Below, piece after piece: positions 1-6,380 of a stretch of DNA of 48,699 nt (position 1 is the stretch's first letter; every line of letters starts with the position of its first letter). The stretch is from Candidatus Acetatifactor stercoripullorum (GTDB lineage: Bacteria; Bacillota; Clostridia; Lachnospirales; Lachnospiraceae). The position numbers and the translations under genes were made by a program. The notes beneath the pieces are model-generated. The model was not told the origin of the DNA and did not search any database. It saw only the letters and a list, made by a program, of their open reading frames with translations. The stretch covers positions 1 to 48,699 of the forward strand of contig DXGH01000035.1 in assembly GCA_019114005.1 (NCBI GenBank), given 5' to 3'.

Positions 1-349
1 CTATTCCCGTTTTGGTCAGGGCCAGACTGCTTTTTTCCCTGCAATCTATTAAAAAGGCAAAAGCAGTTCCCACAAAGACCAAAGCAAGGGACAAAGACAG
101 CTTTTCCACATAATACCAGGTCTGAGATTGCTGCCCGCATTCCCCCGGATACAATCTGCGCACATCTGCCTCCACCTGGTCAGAGCGAAACAAAGGAAGC
201 CTCCGGATGCAGGCATTTTTGTAGAGATAAACAGCCATGCGGGCAAAAGGTTTCAAGACAACAGATTCTACGCCACAGCAATCCTCCTTTCGAGATAAAA
301 ACGCCAGAACAGCATAAATCACAAATATCACAGCCACCGCCCCAATCAT
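1..349 (-). CDS. TadC-like type II/IV secretion inner-membrane protein, N-terminal part
   Basis: The minus strand is open from an ATG at 349 to the window edge (116 codons seen, no stop), so this is the 5' part of a longer gene. GGAGG sits just upstream of the ATG. The N-terminus is a hydrophobic helix (MIGAVAVIFVIYAVLAF), and a second hydrophobic stretch lies near residues 84-96. It starts 12 bp after the stop of a TadB-like gene in the same direction. In Tad operons that slot holds tadC, the second GspF-fold platform protein. Identity rests mainly on position, because the conserved T2SSF core would lie beyond the edge. Confidence 0.6.
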   Translation of the reverse strand, partial: MIGAVAVIFVIYAVLAFLSRKEDCCGVESVVLKPFARMAVYLYKNACIRRLPLFRSDQVEADVRRLYPGECGQQSQTWYYVEKLSLSLALVFVGTAFAFLIDCREKSSLALTKTGI

Positions 350-361
350 TTGCCACCTCCC

Positions 362-1135
362 CTAAACAAAACCATCCGTTAAAACCTTTTTCATCACAAG
401 CTCTCCCGCAGCGCATGCCCCCAGATAAACCGCCAGACACAGAGTCATCACAGCAATTCCCTGCAGATTGTGATAAAGCACATCGAAATATCCTGGACTG
501 CTCACACTGATATAAAAGGAAACCACAAAAGGCATAAGTTTCATTATATTCTGTTCCATCTGTCTGCCGCTTAGAAGGGTTTTCATCTCCTGTCTGACCG
601 CGATTCTGCGGCCAATCAGCTCCGAGGATGTCCGAATCATTTTCGGCAGGTCCCCGCCGTTTTTCTTTGCGATGGATAAAACGCTGGAAAATTGGGCGAT
701 TTCAGAGCTGCCGCTTCTGTCTGCCAAATCAGAAAGCTGTTCCTCTAAGGGAATATTCATTACAAGTCCCTTACGGATTATCTCAAGCTCCTGACAGATC
801 ATAGAGCCCTCCCCATATAAAACCAGCATATCCGTTCTGCTTTCCAAAAAAGCATTCTCCGGAGAATATCCTGCCCTGAGGGCTGCGGACACGGACAAAA
901 TGCACTCCTTAAACTGCACCGTCAGCTCCTCCCTGGCCCGTTTTGCCTTTTTTTGTCCAAGGCTGCGAAAAAACAGCATACCTGCCGCAGACAGGGGAAT
1001 CGCCGCCCAAAAGCTGCGGTAAAAAAAGACTGCAAGAAATCCTGTCACTGCCGCCGATTGTAAAGCAGCAGCCAAAAGCTCTCCCTTTTTCCAGCAATAT
1101 TTATGATAATCCCGCCGCTTTGAGCTTGTCCTCAT
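362..1135 (-). CDS. TadB-like type II secretion system F domain protein
   Basis: A 257-aa inner-membrane platform protein of a Tad pilus/secretion machine. Two hydrophobic helices lie near residues 20-55. They are followed by the cytoplasmic T2SSF domain, including SVSAALRAGYSPENAF and the glycine-rich AKKNGGDLPKMI segment, and there are C-terminal membrane helices near residues 200-250. AGGAG precedes the ATG at 1135. The start lies 35 bp inside the end of tadA, so the two are probably translationally coupled. In this family the protein anchors the TadA ATPase and the growing pilus. Function is inferred from fold and operon order. Confidence 0.85.
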   Translation of the reverse strand: MRTSSKRRDYHKYCWKKGELLAAALQSAAVTGFLAVFFYRSFWAAIPLSAAGMLFFRSLGQKKAKRAREELTVQFKECILSVSAALRAGYSPENAFLESRTDMLVLYGEGSMICQELEIIRKGLVMNIPLEEQLSDLADRSGSSEIAQFSSVLSIAKKNGGDLPKMIRTSSELIGRRIAVRQEMKTLLSGRQMEQNIMKLMPFVVSFYISVSSPGYFDVLYHNLQGIAVMTLCLAVYLGACAAGELVMKKVLTDGFV

Positions 1136-2327
1136 GAAGCAATGCTCCTTTCCTGTGCAGGCAGCCTGTTACGCTCCCTTTTTCATCCTCCCCCGTCTCT
1201 TCAAACCGAAACAGCGGATTGAGCCGTATTTCGCCGCTTTCAAAGCCTGCAATTTCTGTAATCTCCAATACTCTCCTGGATTTGTCCCTAAGCCTTCCCA
1301 GATGCACAATGATATCTAATCCGGAAGCAATCTGTTTCTTTATGGCCGCAAGAGGAATGTCCATTCCCATGAGAATCATATTTTCCAGTCTCGCCACCAT
1401 GTCCGCTCCACTGTTTGCATGGCCCGTGGACATACTGCCATCGTGGCCTGTGTTCAGACACTGCATCATATCAATGGCCTCTGCCCCCCGCACCTCTCCT
1501 ACAATGATCCGATCCGGCCGCATCCGCAGGGAGGACCGGATGAGATCACGTATGGTAATCTCCAGGCAGCCCTCCACATTGCTGTTTCTCGTTTCCAGCC
1601 GCACAAGATTAGGGAGCTTTTGCAGCTGCAGCTCCGCACTGTCTTCTATGGTGATCACCCGTTCATCCGAGGGAATGAAAGCGGAAAGCGCATTCAGAAA
1701 GGTAGTTTTTCCGCTTCCCGTGCCGCCGCTGATAAATATATTGTATTTTGCGCGGACAAGCTTTTTCAAAAAATCTGCGGCCTCTTTGGAGACAGATTGA
1801 TTTTCAATGAGATACTCCATTGTAATCGGTTTGTCCGGGAAGCGCCTTATTGTCACAATGGGGCCGTTTAGCGCCACAGGGTTCATGACAATATTCACTC
1901 TGGAGCCGTTTTCCAGCCTTGCATCCACAATGGGAGAAGCTTCATTTACCACACGGTTGCATCCGGCCACAATCTGCTGAATCACATCCTGCAGCTTTTC
2001 CATGGATTCAAACCCCGTGTCAAGCTCCCTGAGACGTCCCTCTTTTTCAATAAATATGTGATCCTTTCCATTGATCATGATTTCAGTGACCGCTTTGTCC
2101 TCCACAAAAATCTGCAGGATATCCAGTCTGCGTAAAGAGTCAAAAAGCTCTTTTTTCAACCTTTTTCGCATTTCCACCGGGTACAGCATCAGCCTTTTTT
2201 GCTCAAGCAAAACTTCGTCTATGGCCTCCTCCACGTCCTCATCGGAAACATCTGCAATATAATCCATCCGTTCCTGCACCTCCCGGCGCAGATTTCTTTT
2301 CCATTCTCCATACTCTATAGCCTCCAT
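1101..2327 (-). CDS. tadA: TadA/CpaF-type secretion ATPase
   Basis: A 408-aa hexameric ATPase of the VirB11/CpaF family that powers Tad pilus assembly on the cytoplasmic side of the membrane. The Walker A motif GGTGSGKT is at residues 201-208. An Asp-box/Walker B region follows (DRIIVGEVRG), and the His box STGHANS is present. The N-terminal domain has the usual INGKDHIFIE signature. AGGAGG sits 7 nt before the ATG at 2327. The gene follows tadZ by 15 bp and overlaps tadB. All expected catalytic motifs are intact, so it should be an active ATPase. Confidence 0.95.
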   Translation of the reverse strand: MEAIEYGEWKRNLRREVQERMDYIADVSDEDVEEAIDEVLLEQKRLMLYPVEMRKRLKKELFDSLRRLDILQIFVEDKAVTEIMINGKDHIFIEKEGRLRELDTGFESMEKLQDVIQQIVAGCNRVVNEASPIVDARLENGSRVNIVMNPVALNGPIVTIRRFPDKPITMEYLIENQSVSKEAADFLKKLVRAKYNIFISGGTGSGKTTFLNALSAFIPSDERVITIEDSAELQLQKLPNLVRLETRNSNVEGCLEITIRDLIRSSLRMRPDRIIVGEVRGAEAIDMMQCLNTGHDGSMSTGHANSGADMVARLENMILMGMDIPLAAIKKQIASGLDIIVHLGRLRDKSRRVLEITEIAGFESGEIRLNPLFRFEETGEDEKGSVTGCLHRKGALLHEDKLKAAGLS

Positions 2328-2342
2328 ATCACAGCCTCCTTT

Positions 2343-3344
2343 TCATAATTCCTTGAGGATTTCCTTTACATATTCCGCCAGCTCCCCTTTGGTATACTGC
2401 TCCGGCTCCTCGGGAAGCCTTCCGAAGCGGGGCGGACAGAGTCTGCTTGTTTTCTGCAGAATTTCCTCCGCCTGGTACAGGGCCAGAAGCTGCTCATACT
2501 GCAGAAGCTTCCCTTCGGCTGCTTTGTCACTCTGCGTCAGGGTAAAAATCTTATAACATCTGCTCATAATTTCAAAAAGCCCCTGAATGCTCTCGCTTAA
2601 ATCCAGAATAATATATTCATACTTTCCCATTGCCTCAATTTTAGACAAAAGCCGTCTCCATTCCTGAGGCGTTACCGTAAGAAGATTTTGTCCCGCCTTC
2701 ATGGGCGGAATATAGTCCAGACTGCCCTTCTTTTGTATCAAGGTCTCCATCCGCAGGGAAAACTTGTCCCCCTCTCCATTGAGAAAATAGAGCAGATCTC
2801 CCAGGTCTTTCACCTGCATATCCGGCAGAATTCCGCCGATTCCCGCATAGTGCTCAAAATTCAAATACAGTGTCGGACTATCTCTCGCCAGCATTTGGCT
2901 CAGAGTCAGGGCAAAGGAGGTCTGCAGGCATCTTCTCACCGGCGAATAAATTCCCACAAGCTTGGCGCTGCCGCCCTGTGCCAGTCCTGGCAGCGGATTT
3001 TCTGCCACTTCCGCATAGGCTTCGACCAGCTCCTTGACCACATTTTCCGCACACTGGTATTTGTCCACGTTCTTAAGGTCTGGATATCTTATCACCCCGC
3101 TTTCATTTAAGATTACGGTACAGCCTGCCTTTAGTCCTTTCCATTCCGGTCCGAAAACCGATTCCGCCATTATCAGCACAGAAATAAAATTATTCTCTTC
3201 TCCGCGCATCAGTTCCTCCAGGTCTGTGTAAACATGCAGTTCCCAGGGCAGATTCTTGTATCTTTTCACATATTCTGCAAATGACTGTATATATTCCTCC
3301 TCCCTGTCACACAGTGCCAGGATATCCAATTTTCTATACTTCAA
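2343..3344 (-). CDS. TadZ/CpaE-like pilus localisation protein with degenerate P-loop
   Basis: A 333-aa protein with an N-terminal receiver-like region (residues 1-120) and a MinD/ParA-like region from about residue 128. TadZ proteins mark the site of Tad machine assembly. The P-loop region YSPVRRCLQTS (residues 133-143) lacks the deviant Walker A glycines, and the invariant lysine is Gln141. IILDLSES near residues 246-253 fits the ParA-fold Walker B strand. The start is TTG at 3344 inside a TTGA overlap with the tadV stop, with GGGAGG upstream, which points to translational coupling. The call combines this architecture with its place between tadV and tadA. Confidence 0.8.
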   Translation of the reverse strand: MKYRKLDILALCDREEEYIQSFAEYVKRYKNLPWELHVYTDLEELMRGEENNFISVLIMAESVFGPEWKGLKAGCTVILNESGVIRYPDLKNVDKYQCAENVVKELVEAYAEVAENPLPGLAQGGSAKLVGIYSPVRRCLQTSFALTLSQMLARDSPTLYLNFEHYAGIGGILPDMQVKDLGDLLYFLNGEGDKFSLRMETLIQKKGSLDYIPPMKAGQNLLTVTPQEWRRLLSKIEAMGKYEYIILDLSESIQGLFEIMSRCYKIFTLTQSDKAAEGKLLQYEQLLALYQAEEILQKTSRLCPPRFGRLPEEPEQYTKGELAEYVKEILKEL

Positions 3345-3850
3345 TAGGCACCTCCCAGATAAAAAAGCACACTTAAAAATATAGGCCCCGAAAGACAGAT
3401 TCCTGCCGCTTTTCGTTCCTTTTCATTTTCCAGATAAAGGCTCCATTTTCCGGTCTGCGCTGTCACTGTCAGATATCTCCATAGATAGACAAGCCTTTCC
3501 TTTGCATTGTGCTCCTTATGTATTTTGATCAGGGAAAAAACTGCCGCTGAAAGCAGAGAAAAAAATAAGAAAGACGGAATTTTACAGACGGGCAGACAGC
3601 CCCCACAGATTCCCAAAAGCTTTACGTCTCCTGCGCCGATACATCCAATTTTGAAGAGAGGATAGGCCAGAAGCATTACTCCCGCCATCTTTACCAGGCA
3701 GAAGAAAAACAGAGAAATACAGGCTCCAAACAGATGCCTTCCAATGCAGGTAAAGAACAGCAGAAGCAGCAGACTGTTTGGGATTCTGTGCTGCAGATAG
3801 TCATAGCCGCAGGCAATGACCAGCAATACACATACACATAATGCCGCCAA
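3341..3850 (-). CDS. Prepilin peptidase (TadV/CpaA type)
   Basis: A 169-aa membrane aspartyl protease that would cleave Flp-type prepilins. Both catalytic aspartates of the A24 family are visible: Asp17 in GYDYLQHRIPN and Asp75 in the GAGD motif (IGAGDVKLLG). Several hydrophobic helices cover most of the protein. No N-methyltransferase domain is present, as usual for the short TadV form. The start is TTG at 3850 with GGAGA 8-12 nt upstream, and no closer ATG is usable. It is the first gene of the Tad operon, and no flp pilin gene is seen upstream of it in this window. Confidence 0.87.
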   Translation of the reverse strand: MAALCVCVLLVIACGYDYLQHRIPNSLLLLLFFTCIGRHLFGACISLFFFCLVKMAGVMLLAYPLFKIGCIGAGDVKLLGICGGCLPVCKIPSFLFFSLLSAAVFSLIKIHKEHNAKERLVYLWRYLTVTAQTGKWSLYLENEKERKAAGICLSGPIFLSVLFYLGGAY

Positions 3851-3953
3851 AGCATCATCTCCTTTTATGCTATTTTATTTTTACGGGTAATGCCGGGACG
3901 ATATTGTCCCACTGATTCTTTAGAAAATCTTTTTGATCTGTTTTGTAAAATGT

Positions 3954-3982
3954 ATTATAGACGCTGTCCTTTTGCTTTGCAA
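3954..3982 (-). promoter_or_regulatory. Sigma-A promoter of the tad operon
   Basis: On the minus strand TTGCAA (3977-3982) is followed after exactly 17 nt by a perfect TATAAT (3954-3959). Transcription would start near 3948 and leave a leader of about 98 nt before the TTG of tadV. The leader contains a short GGGAC/GTCCC stem without a T-run, so it is not a terminator. Confidence 0.65.
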
Positions 3983-4018
3983 TAGAAAACAAGGAAAAAT
4001 ATAAATTTTGGTAAATTT

Positions 4019-4291
4019 TTACATAAGCTGATAAATTCCGATTCCGTAAAGCGCTAAAAGCCCAGGTATTCCAAGAATTCCGGCTGTCAAAACGGTCACC
4101 GCATTAATGCCCACCCCCAGGGAAATTCCCAGCGCGGCCAGAAGAGAATTGATAAAATAGATTGCAATCGTGCCAAGCACGCTCCGCATAACAACGTTTA
4201 AAAGCCATTCCAGCTTTCTTCGCATGGCGCCTATCAGCAGCGCCGCAGCGCAGGCCAGCACAATCAGCATGGTTCCCATTTGATTTTCCAT
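4019..4291 (-). CDS. bofA: BofA family protein (pro-sigma-K processing inhibitor family)
   Basis: A 90-aa membrane protein with two or three hydrophobic helices and the family's C-terminal signature GVGINAVTVLTAGILGIPG followed by LLALYGIGIY. In Bacillus, BofA holds the SpoIVFB protease in check in the mother cell during sporulation. Many clostridia keep the gene although their sigma-K control differs. The start is ATG 4291, with GAGGGACAGG upstream. It is divergent from the DUF2508 gene, which elsewhere sits directly before bofA. Family assignment is firm and the physiological role here is inferred. Confidence 0.87.
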   Translation of the reverse strand: MENQMGTMLIVLACAAALLIGAMRRKLEWLLNVVMRSVLGTIAIYFINSLLAALGISLGVGINAVTVLTAGILGIPGLLALYGIGIYQLM

Positions 4292-4451
4292 TGTCCTGTC
4301 CCTCTTACGTTCTTTTGCTACAATCTATGAGCCTTTTTTGTTTTTTATGCCCGAACCTTCATTTTCCTGGCATTCTTTCTAAGAATTGGTATATTTTCCA
4401 TTTAAGGGGGCTATACTTTTAACAACAAAATTGAAAGGCTTGGGTAACAGC

Positions 4452-4748
4452 ATGAAAATATTCTTCAGTCGAAACTACGATTCCTCGCGTGTGGAGGAAC
4501 CGGATTTTACTCCAGTCAGTCTGCAGGAAGCCATGGAAAAAACCCGCACAGCACTGGACATTGCATATGCGGGTTTTGATAACGCTGTTGACACAGATTT
4601 GATTGACAGCTATATTTATGAGATTAATTCTCTGCAGAAAAGATACAAGCACCTGACGGATCTGGCCGCCCTGGAGCCTGCCGCCGGGATTGCAAAATCA
4701 TACCAGCATTCCCCGATTCGCGCCCTGGTCAGCCATGTTTTCGGTTAA
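4452..4748 (+). CDS. DUF2508 (YaaL) family protein
   Basis: A 98-aa soluble helical protein. The core AYAGFDNAVDTDLIDSYIYE and the following INSLQKRYKHL match the DUF2508/YaaL family, usually encoded between recR and bofA. No biochemical function is known. The ATG at 4452 is chosen because similarity starts there. The Shine-Dalgarno is weak, and an in-frame TTG 24 nt upstream is possible. Its last 51 bp overlap the 3' end of fliS on the other strand, so the two convergent genes share coding DNA. Here it is divergent from bofA instead of co-directional. Confidence 0.8.
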   Translation: MKIFFSRNYDSSRVEEPDFTPVSLQEAMEKTRTALDIAYAGFDNAVDTDLIDSYIYEINSLQKRYKHLTDLAALEPAAGIAKSYQHSPIRALVSHVFG

Positions 4749-5174
4749 GGTGTTTCTGCCATAGGTCAGTCCGGCATAAACTGCCTGGGAATTATTCATC
4801 ACAGGGCCATTTTCGTTTTGCGGCGCAATTTTTTCATAAGCATCATGGAGGGGACGTATCACTTTTTCTATTTCTTCCAACACCTTCGAATCATTCCTGA
4901 CCTCGCCATAGGCCAGTCTCCTGATGCAGAACAAATAAAGCCGCAATAGAGCGGGCGCCGGCTCATAGTTCGGATTTAAGGATGCAAGAAGCTCATTGAG
5001 ACATCCCCTTGCCTTGCGAATAGCTTCCCGAAAGGCATCTCTGTCTTCGGATGCGTGAGCCTGCGCTCCCTCTTCCAGATACAGTAAAAGCATCTCATAT
5101 AAAATAACAATCAGCTGCGTGGAATTTGCCTGTGTAATTCTCCTGGTAAATTCCTGTTTTTGTTCCTTGGTCAT
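4698..5174 (-). CDS. fliS: Flagellar export chaperone FliS
   Basis: A 158-aa helical chaperone that binds the C-terminus of flagellin and prevents premature polymerisation before export. The N-terminus (TKEQKQEFTRRITQANSTQL) and central LYLFCIRRL region fit the FliS four-helix bundle. The conserved-looking tail AGLTYGRNTL is typical of clostridial FliS. The ATG at 5174 is preferred to an upstream GTG at 5198 because GGGAGG stands 4 nt before it. It lies 54 bp downstream of flagellin in the same orientation, as expected for the pair. Confidence 0.88.
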   Translation of the reverse strand: MTKEQKQEFTRRITQANSTQLIVILYEMLLLYLEEGAQAHASEDRDAFREAIRKARGCLNELLASLNPNYEPAPALLRLYLFCIRRLAYGEVRNDSKVLEEIEKVIRPLHDAYEKIAPQNENGPVMNNSQAVYAGLTYGRNTLTENMADQGANRGMLV

Positions 5175-5228
5175 TCTGCCTCCCTGTAGAAAAGACACAT
5201 ATCACTGCTAATACGCTTCTGCCCGCTG

Positions 5229-6380
5229 TCACTGCAAAAGCTGCAGCACCTGAGAGGGTCTTTCGTTGGCCTGGGCCAGCATTGAGGTTCCCGCCTGGGT
5301 CATCACCTGATAGGTGGTATAGTAAGTCATCTCCTCGGCCATATCCACATCCATAATGCGGGAATAAGCAGCCGTCATATTCTCAGAGGTGACATCCAGA
5401 CTGTTTACGGAGGACTCCAAACGATTCTGATAAGCGCCCAGACGCCCCCTCACCTTGGAGACATATTTGATGGCCCCGTCCAGTCTGTATATAGCGTCCC
5501 CGGCTCCTTCCTGAGTGGATACATCAATCTCCTCGATCCCCATATTTTGTAAAGAAATCGTAGGAATATCCACCGCCAGAATCTGGGTTTCGTTTGCTCC
5601 AATCTGCAGGCGCATAGCTCCGATTCCCGTAGCATCAATCACCAGTCCATTTCCGCCTGCTGCGCTGAAGGTCACTGTATTGGCGCCTCCGAAGTTTACC
5701 TCCGACACATCCAGCACCATCTCAAATCCGCCTTCTCCTTCCAGCGTAATCAGATTATCCTTAGCAGTAGCCGTGGTTCCGTCCGGGAAATCGGTTCCCA
5801 GGTTTAAACTGCCCAGGTCCACCAGATAATTGCCCGTCTCCACGCCGTCCACAATTTCCTTTTCCAGCGTGATGCTGTCAATGCTGTAGGTTTTCGCCGT
5901 TACCTCCTTGGAGTAGGAGTTTACCTTTACCTCCAGATTGTTGGTATATCCCTTGAAATCAAACTCGCCGTTCAGGAGCTTTTGTCCGTTGAATTCCGTG
6001 GTATCCGCTATACGGGTGATCTCCTCCTTCAGCTGCGCGATCTCGTCCTGCACAGTAGCCCGGTCCTCGTCCGTCATGACTCCGTTTGCCGCCTTCACCG
6101 AGAGCTCGTTCATACGCTGCAGCATTTCGCTGACCTCTGTCAGCGCCCCGTCTGCAATCTCAATAATGGATATTCCATCGCTTGCATTTTGATTTGCCAC
6201 AGATAATCCTTCGATCTGCGCATTCATTCTTTTTCCCATGGCAAGCCCCGCCGGGTTGTCCTTTGCATGGTTGATTTTTAAGCCTGACGACAATCTCTCC
6301 AGCGATTTTGCCAACAGATCTTCGCTGTTGGACAGCGCATTATTGGACAACATTGCCGATACATTGTAATTAATTCTCAT
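5229..6380 (-). CDS. Flagellin
   Basis: A 383-aa filament subunit. The N-terminal D0/D1 helices run from MRINYNVSAMLSNNAL to about residue 140. A variable beta-rich domain covers about residues 140-285. The C-terminal D1/D0 helices end in MTQAGTSMLAQANERPSQVLQLLQ-type sequence (last 24 residues). In the D1 region LQRMNELSVKAANG (87-100) keeps the Arg and Leu that, with a Glu near 113, form the core of the TLR5 epitope in known flagellins. The ATG overlaps the stop of the large upstream gene (ATGA, 6377-6380). No sigma-D promoter was found directly upstream, so expression may depend on the upstream gene's promoter. Confidence 0.95.
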   Translation of the reverse strand: MRINYNVSAMLSNNALSNSEDLLAKSLERLSSGLKINHAKDNPAGLAMGKRMNAQIEGLSVANQNASDGISIIEIADGALTEVSEMLQRMNELSVKAANGVMTDEDRATVQDEIAQLKEEITRIADTTEFNGQKLLNGEFDFKGYTNNLEVKVNSYSKEVTAKTYSIDSITLEKEIVDGVETGNYLVDLGSLNLGTDFPDGTTATAKDNLITLEGEGGFEMVLDVSEVNFGGANTVTFSAAGGNGLVIDATGIGAMRLQIGANETQILAVDIPTISLQNMGIEEIDVSTQEGAGDAIYRLDGAIKYVSKVRGRLGAYQNRLESSVNSLDVTSENMTAAYSRIMDVDMAEEMTYYTTYQVMTQAGTSMLAQANERPSQVLQLLQ

